Shown here piece after piece: positions 55,904 to 64,000 of a stretch of 64,000 nt of DNA. The first letter of the stretch is position 1; the number at the start of each line of letters is the position of its first letter. The notes below the pieces were generated by a model. It worked only from the letters and a program-made list of their open reading frames with translations, was not told the DNA's origin and searched no databases. The stretch is from Pseudomonas frederiksbergensis (GTDB taxonomy: Bacteria; Pseudomonadota; Gammaproteobacteria; Pseudomonadales; Pseudomonadaceae). Position numbers and translations under genes: made by a program. The DNA lies in contig NZ_CP018319.1 of the NCBI RefSeq assembly GCF_001952935.1, positions 2,035,501-2,099,500 of the forward strand. The letters run 5' to 3'.

Positions 55904-56614
55904 TTAGTGACCCGCACTCTGCCCACCATCCACATGCAAAATCTCGCCAGTAACAAAGTTCGCGCTGTCCAGATAAACAACAGCCTGCGCAATATCACTG
56001 ATCTCGCCCATGTGCCCGACCGGGTGCAGATTCCCCAGCGCTTCATGAGTTTCTTCACCATGCATCGGCGTCTTGATGATGCCCGGGGAAACCGCGTTCA
56101 CCCGAATCCCGCGCTTGGCGTATTCAATGGCCAGGGACTTGGTTGCCGCGTTCAATCCACCTTTAGTCAGCGAAGCCAGTACCGACGGCACGCCGTCGAT
56201 GGCGTGGTCCACCAGGCTGGTGGTGATGTTGACGACGTGGCCTTTGCCTTGTTTTTCCATCTCGGTAATCGCGAGTTGGGTGATGTAGAAGAAGCCGTTC
56301 AGGTTCACCGACAGCACTGCGGCGTAGTCTTCTTGGGTGTAAGCGGTGAACGGCTTGGCAACGAAGATCCCGGCGTTGTTGACCAGGGTGTCGATGCGGC
56401 CGAAACGTGCGATGGCTTCACGGATGACTTGCTGGGCGACTTCCGGGTTGCCGATGTCGCCCGCCACAGTGAGGATGTCCGGGTCGTTGGACGGTTTGAT
56501 CGAACGCGAAGTGGCGACAACTTTGTAATCCAGATCACGGAAAGCTTTGACCATGCCTGCGCCGAGACCTTGGGAGGCGCCAGTAATGACGATGACTTTT
56601 TTCGAATTGCTCAT
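55904..56614 (-). CDS. SDR-family protein lacking the catalytic tyrosine
   Basis: 236 residues of the classical short-chain dehydrogenase fold. The cofactor motif TGASQGLG and NNAGI are intact, Ser is present in NITTSLVD and Lys in SLTKGG. The Tyr four residues before that Lys is replaced by Ala (VLASLTK), so ordinary proton-transfer catalysis is not expected. The start at 56614 (MSNSKKVIVITGA) is favoured over 56626. It lies upstream-first in a likely unit with no partner of clear function. Confidence 0.85.
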   Translation of the reverse strand: MSNSKKVIVITGASQGLGAGMVKAFRDLDYKVVATSRSIKPSNDPDILTVAGDIGNPEVAQQVIREAIARFGRIDTLVNNAGIFVAKPFTAYTQEDYAAVLSVNLNGFFYITQLAITEMEKQGKGHVVNITTSLVDHAIDGVPSVLASLTKGGLNAATKSLAIEYAKRGIRVNAVSPGIIKTPMHGEETHEALGNLHPVGHMGEISDIAQAVVYLDSANFVTGEILHVDGGQSAGH

Positions 56615-56657
56615 GATGAACCTCAACTAATAAATGGTGGTTTGAAAAAGTAAGTAA

Positions 56658-57314
56658 TCAGGCTTCGGCGGGGGCCTTCGCCATTTGTCTCAACATTTGT
56701 TCGTAGTACTCGACCGACTGCGAACCGGACACCAGGTGACGACCGTTCAGCACCATGGCTGGAACCGAATTGATGCCGCGCTGGCGGTAAAACGCTTCAA
56801 GCTCACGCACTTCTTTGGCGAACGCGCCGGACGCCAACACCTCTTGAGCAGCCACCGCATTCAGTCCCGCTTCAGCAGCCAGACCCACCAGCGTCTCGCG
56901 ATCGCTCGGGTTCTGGCCGTCGGTGAAGTAAGCGCGCAGCAGGATCTTCTTCAGTGCGACCTGCCGCCCTTCCTGCAACGCCCACATCAACAACCGGTGA
57001 GCATCAAACGTGTTGTAGAAGTGGCTGCGCTTCTCCAGATCGAACTTGAAGCCGATGGCCTCACCGCGAGCGATCTGCATCGCTTTGCCGGCGGCGACGT
57101 CTTCGGCGGTTCGTCCATACTTGCGCATCAAATGCTCGACCGCTTTTTCGCCGACTGCCGGCATGTCCGGGTTCAACTCGAAGGGCTTGTAGGTCAGCTC
57201 TACCGAAACCTCACCGGCCACGTTCTCGATCGCCTGCTCCAGCGCCGTCGCACCCAAGGCGCACCACGGGCACACCACGTCGGAGATGAAATCGATGGAG
57301 ACGGTCGCGGTCAT
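56658..57314 (-). CDS. DsbA-family (FrnE-type) oxidoreductase
   Basis: 218 residues with CPWC at about residues 15-18 (VVCPWCALGA), the helical insertion of the DsbA/HCCA superfamily and the cis-Pro region NSVPAMVLNG. There is no signal peptide, so it is cytoplasmic. The ATG overlaps the tautomerase stop codon by 4 bp. A thiol-disulfide role is likely, but the FrnE branch also includes isomerase-like members. Confidence 0.9.
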   Translation of the reverse strand: MTATVSIDFISDVVCPWCALGATALEQAIENVAGEVSVELTYKPFELNPDMPAVGEKAVEHLMRKYGRTAEDVAAGKAMQIARGEAIGFKFDLEKRSHFYNTFDAHRLLMWALQEGRQVALKKILLRAYFTDGQNPSDRETLVGLAAEAGLNAVAAQEVLASGAFAKEVRELEAFYRQRGINSVPAMVLNGRHLVSGSQSVEYYEQMLRQMAKAPAEA

Positions 57315-57532
57315 GACTTCCCCTCCGCCTCAGCCAGCTGCTTGCGGTACTGGGTGGTGGTGATGCCGGCGTAGCCCCAGTTATCGGTGTCGACTTCTTC
57401 GATCACGATGTGGGTCAGGTGCGGATCCTTGTTGAGGACGCGCTGCAGGGTTTCAGTGATTTCGGCGATCACCTGAGCTTTCTGCTCAGAGGTAACGCCA
57501 TCGCGGGTGATGCGTACGCTTACGAAAGGCAT
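57311..57532 (-). CDS. 4-oxalocrotonate tautomerase-family protein
   Basis: 73 residues. After removal of Met the N-terminal Pro (PFVSVRITRDG) is the catalytic base of the family, with Arg residues near positions 8 and 10-11. It is coupled to the DsbA-type gene. Substrate unknown. Confidence 0.9.
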   Translation of the reverse strand: MPFVSVRITRDGVTSEQKAQVIAEITETLQRVLNKDPHLTHIVIEEVDTDNWGYAGITTTQYRKQLAEAEGKS

Positions 57533-57742
57533 GAGGAATCTCCAAGTGACCTTCCCTTCGGAATGAATGGGTCGGCGTTGGAGTTCAATGTATGGGGTTG
57601 GTTGGAGGGGATAAAGGTGGGGGCGGGAACATCATTAGTTACGTGGTGTAATGTATGCGCGCGCGGAGTAATAGCTCTGATGGTCCATCTCAGGCGATGA
57701 CTAATCTGTAGGAATCAGCACCATCCCCCGTAGTCCAGTTTT

Positions 57743-57931
57743 TTACGTGTCGTTATTTTCCAGTTTCGGCGACACGTTCTTGTGATGTGTCGCTGACGAC
57801 GACATGTACACCTCAATGCAATCCTCTGTTTGCCGCGGGCGAACCTCAGAGGTCCGAACGGCGCGGCTCGCATTCATTTCGCGCACGGACTCCAGTAGAT
57901 CCTTCTGAAACTGGCGCAGTTCAACATCCAT
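57743..57931 (-). pseudogene. Truncated HTH-type antitoxin (probable remnant)
   Basis: 62 codons. Residues 1-30 (VELRQFQKDLLESVREMNASRAVRTSEVR region) resemble the start of HigA/NadS-like antitoxins, whose HTH domain of about 60 residues should follow but is missing; the rest (EVYMSSSATHHKN...) is unrelated. A good ribosome-binding site (AAAGGAGAG) precedes the ATG at 57931. It could be a decayed gene or a new short protein. The divergent ATPase gene starts 200 bp away. Confidence 0.5.
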
Positions 57932-57988
57932 CTGATCTCTCCTTTGTGGAGCAACAAGTATCAGCAGGCTTATCCAAATTGTGAAGAA

Positions 57989-58022
57989 TTATGGCTGGGC
58001 AATAATTATTGCCCAGCCATAA
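57989..58022. promoter_or_regulatory. Perfect 34-bp palindrome, operator 1
   Basis: TTATGGCTGGGCAATAA is followed directly by its reverse complement TTATTGCCCAGCCATAA with no mismatch and no spacer. It lies 58 bp before the short antitoxin-like gene and 110 bp before the ATPase gene. Confidence 0.8.
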
Positions 58023-58083
58023 CGCTCACCCAAATCTGCAGCATTGAAGTGCGCTCAGGCCGGTTTCCAGTCTTTATGCTAAA

Positions 58084-58117
58084 TTATGGCTGGCCAATAA
58101 TTATGACGTATCCATAA
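58084..58117. promoter_or_regulatory. Degenerate 34-bp palindrome, operator 2
   Basis: TTATGGCTGGCCAATAA with a partly changed right arm TTATGACGTATCCATAA. Same length and arms as the palindrome at 57989, centres 95 bp apart. It ends 14 bp before the ATPase ATG, so a bound protein would block its translation start region or promoter. Confidence 0.75.
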
Positions 58118-58131
58118 AAAGAGGTAATTGC

Positions 58132-59289
58132 ATGAGCAGCATTTTTCAGCGCCCTGAACTAGCTGAAGAGATGGCGAACCAGCTTCTTAATCCGGGTGTT
58201 CTCGATGAAGGTTTACGCTCAGGTCTGTTTTTATCCGGCCTGCGCAGGACCGGTAAAACGACATTCCTGAGGAGCGACCTCATCCCTGCGCTGGAAGAAG
58301 AGGGTGCTCTGGTCATTTACGTCGACCTATGGAGTGACACGCTGGCCAATCCAGCAGCACTGGTGCATGACGCCATCCGTAAAACCCTGCAGCAGCTCCA
58401 AACACCAGGCTCCGGTTTGCTCGAGATGCTCAAGCGTGTCAGCGGTGTTGATGTAGGCGCTGCAGGATTCAAATTTGGTTTCAAACTCGACAGCATTGGC
58501 AGTGCAGGCGGGCCTACTCTCGCGCAGGCGCTGACTGAAGTGGTCGATCAAGCGAAAACCGATTTGGTGCTGATAATCGACGAAGTACAACATGCCATTT
58601 CTTCCGACGATGGTAATCAGCTGCTTCTGGCACTCAAAGCTGCTCGTGATGCGATCAATCCTCGACCAGAAACACCGGGTTACTTTCTATTTATTGGAAC
58701 GGGATCGCACAGGGCGCAAGTCAGCGAGCTCACGGCAAAGAGGAACCAGGCATTTTCTGGTGCGACATCGACAGCGTATCCAGTACTAAAAGGGGATTAC
58801 GTTGAATACCTGCTTAACCGGCTCGCTGCGACGGTGAAGAAAGAAAAGCTCCCTTCACTCGAAATCGCCATCGAAGCATTCAATACCTTGGGGAACCGGC
58901 CTGAGGAAATGCTCAAAGCCTTGCGGCAACTCATGCAGCAAGAAGGTGATCCCGATCTTTTCCTGCCTGTAATTGCCAGCACATTGCGCTCAGCAGCAGC
59001 CAGCATCGAACTTGAAAAAGTGGAGCTGTTAGGCAGCCTGGCTCAGGCTATTTTCAATAAAATCGCGTCTACGGAAGGCGATGCTCGGGGTATTTTCTCA
59101 ATCGACGCTGCAACTGAATATTCGAAGACGGTGGGCCGTGAGGTGCGCGTTGAAGAAATTCAGCCAGTGGTAATTGCACTGGTTGCCGAGAACATAATCA
59201 TGCGGCGCGGGCATGGAATTTATGCGATTACGGACCAGTTTGTTCAGGAGATTTGGTTGGAAGAACGAGCGCTGATTGATGCTAGCTAG
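58132..59289 (+). CDS. AAA-type ATPase of unknown function
   Basis: 385 residues. Walker A GLRRTGKTT is at about residues 37-45 and Walker B LVLIIDEVQHA at about 145-155, with a sensor-like FIGTGSHRAQVSELT further on. The C-terminal part is predicted helical with a possible winged helix (RGIFSIDAATEYSKTVGREVRVEEI, MRRGHGIYAITDQFVQEIW). GAGG precedes the ATG. No partner gene follows on this strand. Such STAND/Bacterial_AAA-like ATPases occur in defence and regulatory units, but I cannot name this one. Confidence 0.75.
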   Translation: MSSIFQRPELAEEMANQLLNPGVLDEGLRSGLFLSGLRRTGKTTFLRSDLIPALEEEGALVIYVDLWSDTLANPAALVHDAIRKTLQQLQTPGSGLLEMLKRVSGVDVGAAGFKFGFKLDSIGSAGGPTLAQALTEVVDQAKTDLVLIIDEVQHAISSDDGNQLLLALKAARDAINPRPETPGYFLFIGTGSHRAQVSELTAKRNQAFSGATSTAYPVLKGDYVEYLLNRLAATVKKEKLPSLEIAIEAFNTLGNRPEEMLKALRQLMQQEGDPDLFLPVIASTLRSAAASIELEKVELLGSLAQAIFNKIASTEGDARGIFSIDAATEYSKTVGREVRVEEIQPVVIALVAENIIMRRGHGIYAITDQFVQEIWLEERALIDAS

Positions 59290-59545
59290 CGATCTCCACG
59301 CTGTTGCCGTTGCTTGTCGAACCAATCAATTCCACACCGACGCCAGCACCTAGCCACGATTGCGCATCCTCCTCCCTCAAGCTACCTTCAGACCGTCGCT
59401 GCCAATTCAGCGACCGGGCCTGAGAACTCGAATTCGATGTAGGAACCACCGGAGTTCTCCTTATGCCTGCCCGCAATCTATTCAAAATTTCCGTTCCCGC
59501 TTCACTGGTTACCACCCACCACCGCCCAAAAACCGGAGGTGCCCA

Positions 59546-59839
59546 ATGACCAATCCCCAAGACCTGAAAACCATCGGCCTCACGCCTTTCTCCTTCCACG
59601 GCAACCAACCGCTGTTCCGCATCAACGCCGGCGTCCCGGTCATCCAGGCCCTCTCCCACGCCTCAGATCTGCTCCACATCGCCAAACTTCTCGCATCTGA
59701 CGCCGCCATGGTTCGTGACACCGACCGGCATGCCTGGGCGTCGCATTTTTTGCAGGAGATGAGTAAGGCGATCATCGATGACGTAACGAAGGTGCTCGAT
59801 GCACCGGGTAACAACCGAGCCAGTAACGTCGCGCCCTAA
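59546..59839 (+). CDS. DUF3077/DUF6124-type small protein
   Basis: 97 residues from the ATG at 59546, with GGAGG 7 bp upstream. The pattern LFRINAGVPVIQALSHASDL, LASDAAM and WASHFLQEMSKAIIDDV is common in small, often multicopy, pseudomonad proteins. The 256 bp between the ATPase stop and this start hold no gene. A terminator follows at 59857. Confidence 0.78.
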   Translation: MTNPQDLKTIGLTPFSFHGNQPLFRINAGVPVIQALSHASDLLHIAKLLASDAAMVRDTDRHAWASHFLQEMSKAIIDDVTKVLDAPGNNRASNVAP

Positions 59840-59856
59840 ACAAATCGCACACAAGA

Positions 59857-59885
59857 AAAAGCCCCGAATCAATCGGGGCTTTTTG
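59857..59885. terminator. Bidirectional terminator, DUF3077 / Fic
   Basis: AAAAAGCCCCGA-ATCAA-TCGGGGCTTTTT serves the DUF3077 gene and lies 11 bp beyond the converging Fic stop codon. Confidence 0.88.
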
Positions 59886-59895
59886 CGTAAGTCGG

Positions 59896-61509
59896 TCATC
59901 GACCCACTGGCTGATTCGGGTGATATCGATCACTCACGCTACTGTCTATCGGCTCCTCCCCCCGAACCGACTCAGCCACAGCTTCGATAATGGCGGCCCA
60001 AATATCCGGCCTTGCCAGCACAGGCATTTCCTTTGCCAATACGTTGCTCAGCTTCCCTTCGTTCTGCTCTATGGATCGCAAGAGCCGATCAGCCTGTTGA
60101 TCAGGCATCTCAACGACCTCCTTGATTGCCTGCCTGGCCCTTATGTGACTGCGCAAATACCGCGACTCTTCACGCATCTGTTCGGTGATGGTGCGGCGAA
60201 TGACGTTAGACATGAAAACAACGTGTGGCCCCAGGTTCGGATAGCGCCACACCGGGCGGGCCTGATCCTGGCCTGTGAATTCAATATTCGAGACCACGCC
60301 GTCAGGATATTGCGTACGAGTGTTGGCGAATGCTACCTGGTCTCGTATGCCTTGCATGAGCGGTTTTGAAACCTGATCCAGCACGCTGTCATAAAGACGC
60401 CGCTCAGCAGAGTCGTCGGTGATAACAGCTGAAATCGGAAGAATCACCGGGTCTGGAATGGCCCCATCACGACGCAGAATGTCGTTGATCAGGAAGCGAT
60501 GGACCCGGCCGTTGCCGTCGGCCAGCGGATGGATATACACGAAAGCGAACGCTGCTACAGCACTGCGCATGACCGGGGATTGCCCTTGAGTACGATTCAG
60601 AAAGATGCGAATGCCTTCCAACATCCGCTCCAAATCGCTCTCCGGGGGAGCGACATAATGGACAATCTCCTGATAGCGGACAGTTTCACCAACAAACACC
60701 GGAGATTGCCGAATTCCCAGGCGTGTCAGTGTGGTCACTGCGCCAAGGATTTCTTCTTGCATCTCAGCAAGTGCAGCGTCGGTGAGTGGCAGTTCGCCCT
60801 GACCGGTTCGTCGCGCCAACACATCTGCGAAACGCTGAATACGCGTAGAACGATCCGCCTCCCCTTCAATGGCGAAGCTGGCTTTGCTTTCCCTGAGCGT
60901 CATCCATGCGGCGGCGCGCAGCAGAAGCGCTTCGCCAAACTCCGCGGTCAGTTGACCAAAGAGGTGAGGCACATCGAGGTCCGCTGCTGACTTGACGGCT
61001 GCTGTCTTGACGACGATTGGGCAAAAATAGCTCGAGCCCGGCAGGTTGTCATTCACTCGCCAACGCGGCACTTTCACCGCCTCTTCAGGTGAAGCCGCCA
61101 CCATCAGATCGGCGTTGATGGCGTCGACATACTTACCGCCTATAGGTTCTGGCGCCTGTAACCGCTCGCCAGTGAGCCACTCAAACAAGAACGCCGACCT
61201 ACGGGCATATTGGCCGGTGGGCTCGTCATTCAACCAGCCTTGTACCGGTGCAGCACCCACCTTGGTAAACAGTCTGGTCAAGAACTCAAGGTTCGGGACT
61301 TCATGCCGCAGGTGAAATTGCAGATGGGATGAAAAGTCCGGACCGGGGCGCATGTTTTCCGTATAGGTCTCAAGACGAAATCCGTCTTCGACCTGAGTTG
61401 ACCGTCGGCTACCGACCTGACTTAACACGGGTAGCCGTGCCATCGGCCGCACGTCGAATGTCGTTGCTAGCCAGGCAGCACCGATGGGGTCTACGGGAAA
61501 CTCGCTCAC
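59896..61509 (-). CDS. Fic-domain AMPylase
   Basis: 537 residues. The Fic motif HPLADGNGRVHR is at about 327-338, with the catalytic His and the Asp/Asn/Arg of the HxFx(D/E)GNGRxxR pattern, except that Phe is Leu. An autoinhibitory motif of the (S/T)xxxE(G/N) type, SFAIEG, is at about 210-215, placing it with class II enzymes. The C-terminus may hold a winged helix. AAGGAG 9 bp upstream sets the start. No separate antitoxin is adjacent. Substrate unknown. Confidence 0.9.
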   Translation of the reverse strand: MSEFPVDPIGAAWLATTFDVRPMARLPVLSQVGSRRSTQVEDGFRLETYTENMRPGPDFSSHLQFHLRHEVPNLEFLTRLFTKVGAAPVQGWLNDEPTGQYARRSAFLFEWLTGERLQAPEPIGGKYVDAINADLMVAASPEEAVKVPRWRVNDNLPGSSYFCPIVVKTAAVKSAADLDVPHLFGQLTAEFGEALLLRAAAWMTLRESKASFAIEGEADRSTRIQRFADVLARRTGQGELPLTDAALAEMQEEILGAVTTLTRLGIRQSPVFVGETVRYQEIVHYVAPPESDLERMLEGIRIFLNRTQGQSPVMRSAVAAFAFVYIHPLADGNGRVHRFLINDILRRDGAIPDPVILPISAVITDDSAERRLYDSVLDQVSKPLMQGIRDQVAFANTRTQYPDGVVSNIEFTGQDQARPVWRYPNLGPHVVFMSNVIRRTITEQMREESRYLRSHIRARQAIKEVVEMPDQQADRLLRSIEQNEGKLSNVLAKEMPVLARPDIWAAIIEAVAESVRGEEPIDSSVSDRYHPNQPVGR

Positions 61510-61586
61510 ATCACACTCCTTTTAAAACCACGGCCATTAATCAAACCACCACAAATGGAGAGTAACGATCAAAATCAGGTCCCGCT

Positions 61587-61760
61587 GCATAAAAATGATT
61601 ATTTTTCGGTGCTAATGCATAAAAACGAACATTCAGAGCACATAAAAATTGAGCTCCGCTATTGAATTGGGCACCGTCGAACTGACCCCAAACGCATAAA
61701 AACGATTTTATTTGCTCAAAAACGATCATAAATCTGGCTTTTTGCACAAAACCGTTTCGA
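61587..61760 (-). repeat. Direct-repeat array upstream of the Fic gene
   Basis: Copies related to GCATAAAAACGATT occur at 61587 (one change), 61617, 61638 (diverged), 61694, 61714 (GCTCAAAAACGATC) and about 61746 (GCACAAAACCGTTT). Several are 20-30 bp apart. The array lies 78-250 bp upstream of the Fic ATG and could bind a regulator or act as iterons. An open frame across it (61541-61819, minus) is not credible. Confidence 0.6.
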
Positions 61761-61821
61761 ATCCGGACTTTCCCACTGAGCCCCTCACGCAATGAAACCC
61801 GCAACGCCCCCCCCTTCATCC

Positions 61822-61856
61822 AAAAAAAAGCCCCGAACCAGTCGGGGCTTTCCTTT
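61822..61856 (-). terminator. Terminator of the OprD gene
   Basis: AAAGCCCCGA-ACCAG-TCGGGGCTTT with eight A on its left side on the + strand gives a T-run for minus-strand transcription, 38 bp past the porin stop codon. Confidence 0.85.
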
Positions 61857-61894
61857 CTCAGCCTTGCATCAGGCCTCGATAACGCAACCGATCA

Positions 61895-63196
61895 TCAGAA
61901 AATGTTGATCGGGTAATCCACGAACACACGCACTTCGTTACCGCTGGAGTTGTACTCACTCGATTTCTGCGACACACGCAGGATCGAGCTGCGCAGTTTC
62001 ACGCTCAGGTCTTTGGCCGGGCCGCTTTGCACGACGTACTTGAACTGGTTGAAGATTTCGCGCTCGGTCCCGCCTTCGCTGGTGGAGGTGGTGATGTTGT
62101 CGCCGCGCACGTAGGCGAAGTTGTAGCTCAGGCCTGGAATGCCGAAGGTGCTGAAATCGAGGCCGTAGCCCAGCTGCCAGCTGCGTTCGTCTTCGGCGTT
62201 GAAGTCGGACCAGTAGGAGTTCGCCAGGTAGATGGTGTTGCCGCCGTCGCCGACGCGACCTTGATCCTTCTGGTAGCCGCCGTAGGCATAGCCCAGGTTG
62301 CTGTCGCCGGTGCTGCGCTGGTGGGCGAGCGTGAACGAGTGCGCGCCGGTGGCGAAGGTGGCGGCCAGGCTCCAGATCTTGTTGTCGTCGCCGGTGACGA
62401 TGCTTTGGCCGGGCACGGTGTTTTCGCGGACGTAGGAACTGTCCAACTTGGTGCGGTAGCCGTTGAAGTCCAGGGTCAGGGACTGATCCTTGTCGATCGG
62501 GAACACGTAGTTGGCGTTCACGTATTGCTTCTTCAGCACGTCTTCGACGTCGGAGGCGTACAGCGCAGCCTTGAACTGTTCGGTGAACTGGTAACTGCCG
62601 CCCAACACGTTGATCGACTTCAGGCCGCCGCTGTCATGGCCTTCAGCACTTTTGCGCGATTCGGCGGTGAAGCGACCGGCGTTCAGCTCCAGGCCTTTGA
62701 TCTCCTTGGAGGTGATCAGCGTGCCGGTGTAGCTTTCCGGCAGCAGGCGCCCGTTGTCGTAGCTCAACACCGGCAGGACTGGCATCTGGTCGCCGTAAGT
62801 CAGGACAGTGCTGGATACGCGGAATTTTACCGCGCCGCCGGCTTTGGCCAAGTCGCCGGCCGGGTTACCGCTGTCGCCTTCCTTGAAGAAGTCGATGCCT
62901 TGGCCGCCGCTGTGGCTACCACGGTCCAGACGCAAGCCGTACAGACCGAAGGCGTCAACGCCCACGCCGACGGTACCTTGGGTGAAGCCCGAGGTGTAGG
63001 TGCCGATGGCAGCCTGACCCCATTCACGCTGGTCGTCGTTGCCGTCTTTTTTGTCGCGATTGATGTAGGCATTGCGCAGCAGCACTTTGAGGCTGCTGTC
63101 TTCAACAAAGCCCTTGGATTCGGCCTGGTCGTTAGCCATGACCTGTGTAGCACTCAACATCCCCAGAGCGATCAGGCTGATTCGCTTGTTCAACAT
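61895..63196 (-). CDS. OprD-family outer-membrane porin
   Basis: 433 residues with a signal peptide (MLNKRISLIALGMLSATQVMA) and an 18-strand barrel of OprD type: SSLKVLLRNAYINRDKKDG, FGLYGLRLDRG, SYTGTLITSKEIKGLELNAG, and a C-terminal VRVFVDYPINIF with the terminal Phe required for barrel assembly. OprD-like channels take up basic amino acids, peptides or aromatic acids; the substrate cannot be stated from sequence alone. Confidence 0.93.
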   Translation of the reverse strand: MLNKRISLIALGMLSATQVMANDQAESKGFVEDSSLKVLLRNAYINRDKKDGNDDQREWGQAAIGTYTSGFTQGTVGVGVDAFGLYGLRLDRGSHSGGQGIDFFKEGDSGNPAGDLAKAGGAVKFRVSSTVLTYGDQMPVLPVLSYDNGRLLPESYTGTLITSKEIKGLELNAGRFTAESRKSAEGHDSGGLKSINVLGGSYQFTEQFKAALYASDVEDVLKKQYVNANYVFPIDKDQSLTLDFNGYRTKLDSSYVRENTVPGQSIVTGDDNKIWSLAATFATGAHSFTLAHQRSTGDSNLGYAYGGYQKDQGRVGDGGNTIYLANSYWSDFNAEDERSWQLGYGLDFSTFGIPGLSYNFAYVRGDNITTSTSEGGTEREIFNQFKYVVQSGPAKDLSVKLRSSILRVSQKSSEYNSSGNEVRVFVDYPINIF

Positions 63197-63280
63197 TTTG
63201 TTCTTTTCCTTATGATCGGTTGATACGCACTGTGTCGAACGGCTGAAACGGCGCTATCGCACTCTTTTTTCACCCCAAAC

Positions 63281-63321
63281 AAAAAGGCCCGCGCACGAAG
63301 AAATCGTGGCGGGCCTTTTTT
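63281..63321 (-). terminator. Terminator of the right-edge gene
   Basis: AAAAAGGCCCGC-CACGA-like and TCGTGGCGGGCCTTTTTT arms pair around AAGAAA; the A-run on the left gives T for minus-strand transcription. It lies between the porin gene and the gene ending at 63451. Confidence 0.85.
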
Positions 63322-63450
63322 GTTATTTTTATGAGTCGTGGCGGTTGGCCACAGGCGTGGGGCGAATCCTAGCCGCGCCCTTAATGGTGTGTCAATTTCA
63401 TGAATCGTCTGTGAATAGGCGAAAAACGTCTAAGAAATCACTTGTAAACG

Positions 63451-64000
63451 TCAATCGGCGCAGCCGTTCAGGCCACAGGCTTGAAGCGCTGATGACGACG
63501 CTTGTGCGGGAAGCGACTGACTCAGCCATGCCGCGAAGGCTTGCGGCTTGCCGAGCCATGGGCCGATATCGATCAGGGTAAATTGGCCGTTGCGTTCCAA
63601 GGCAAAAGTGGGGAGGCCCTGGCCGCCGACTTCGGCCAGCAACGCTCGACTGTCCTTGATGTGGCGATCGGTTTCAGCTTCTTTGAAAGCAGCCTGGAAC
63701 GCTTGAGGTTCCAGGCCGAGGTCTTTCGCGAGTTCTAACAACACCGCTTCATCGGCAATGCGCCGACCTTCCTCGTAGTGAGCACTCTGCAATCGCCCCA
63801 GCAATTCGAGCCCTCGGCCGGCGTTCTGCTCGGCTGCCAGCACCGCGGCAATCGGCGGTGCGGAATCGAACACGGCGGTTTCATCGCGCAACAATCCTTC
63901 GAAATACGCCTCGCCGAATGGCTGGCCGGTGTACTCGGCGATACGTCGGTCGTGGGGCATCACGTAGTTGCGCAGGTGTGGCGAGACGGTCTGGCGGTTG
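63451..64000 (-). CDS. DsbA-family thioredoxin-like protein (3' part)
   Basis: The frame is open past the right edge, so at least 183 C-terminal codons are present and the N-terminal CxxC lies outside. Visible sequence (NRQTVSPHLRNYVMPHDRR, GQPFGEAYFEGLLRD, LQSAHYEEGRRIADEAVLLELA, GGQGLPTFALERNGQ) matches the helical insert and cis-Pro loop of DsbA-family proteins. The C-terminal CGLNGC is unusual and could form its own disulfide. A GTG at 63963 and ATG at 63960 are internal. Confidence 0.82.
   Translation of the reverse strand, partial: NRQTVSPHLRNYVMPHDRRIAEYTGQPFGEAYFEGLLRDETAVFDSAPPIAAVLAAEQNAGRGLELLGRLQSAHYEEGRRIADEAVLLELAKDLGLEPQAFQAAFKEAETDRHIKDSRALLAEVGGQGLPTFALERNGQFTLIDIGPWLGKPQAFAAWLSQSLPAQASSSALQACGLNGCAD

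Noticed and set aside
61541..61819. 92-codon minus-strand frame before the Fic gene
   Set aside because: It is mostly the AT-rich repeat array and lacks any conserved feature.

Overview
The window is a chromosomal segment of a Pseudomonas of the fluorescens group. This is inferred from GC-rich coding sequence, the gene order typA-thiI-glnA-ntrBC-trmL-secB-grx-gpmI-envC-ctpA-yibQ-hisBHAF-panZ-asmA-mutY-yggX-tRNA-Phe (matching the P. aeruginosa PA5117-PA5155 neighbourhood as I remember it), an OprD porin, and REP/REPIN and long inverted-repeat elements typical of fluorescens genomes.

Positions 1-13500 are a nitrogen-control block. glnA has a sigma-54 promoter. The divergent-hairpin NtrC site before ntrB suggests autoregulation. 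Behind ntrC lies a sigma-54-driven, internally repeated non-coding RNA that I identify as an NrsZ homologue. A GabP-like permease at 36.5 kb also has a sigma-54 promoter and an NtrC-type palindrome. secB, grx and a cysteine-less rhodanese form an operon.

Positions 13500-30450 hold housekeeping genes: gpmI, an EnvC-type amidase activator, a C-terminal protease, YibQ, a secreted trypsin-like protease, the hisB-hisH-DUF2164-hisA-hisF cluster, an OFA-type transporter, panZ, and an asmA-mutY-yggX operon followed by tRNA-Phe. Positions 30450-42900 are a mixed stretch: a DUF1016 nuclease gene broken by one in-frame stop, a tandem pair of small paralogues, a VapBC module lying between two almost identical terminators, a GabP-like permease, a complete polar amino-acid ABC transporter with a trailing methyltransferase gene, and an unusual deaminase.

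From 42940 to about 52867 lies a compact genomic island next to tRNA-Thr(TGT). It carries a P4-type integrase, a second recombinase overlapping a 92-residue protein, a Gabija (gajA-gajB) anti-phage system, an Mrr-type endonuclease with zinc-finger cysteines, and a KTSC protein. The nuclease and KTSC genes are enclosed by a 46-bp direct repeat. A degenerate tRNA-like relic and an imperfect copy of the tRNA-Thr 3' end mark the right side.

Positions 53000-64000 are accessory and metabolic: a BRCT protein, an M20 dipeptidase, an SDR lacking its catalytic tyrosine, a DsbA-type oxidoreductase with a tautomerase, a divergent pair (short HTH-antitoxin remnant and an AAA ATPase) separated by two 34-bp palindromes, a DUF3077 protein, a Fic AMPylase preceded by a direct-repeat array, an OprD porin and a partial DsbA-family gene at the right edge. 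The least explained parts are the ATPase with its paired operators, the Fic gene with its upstream repeats, and the nested architecture of the tRNA-Thr island.
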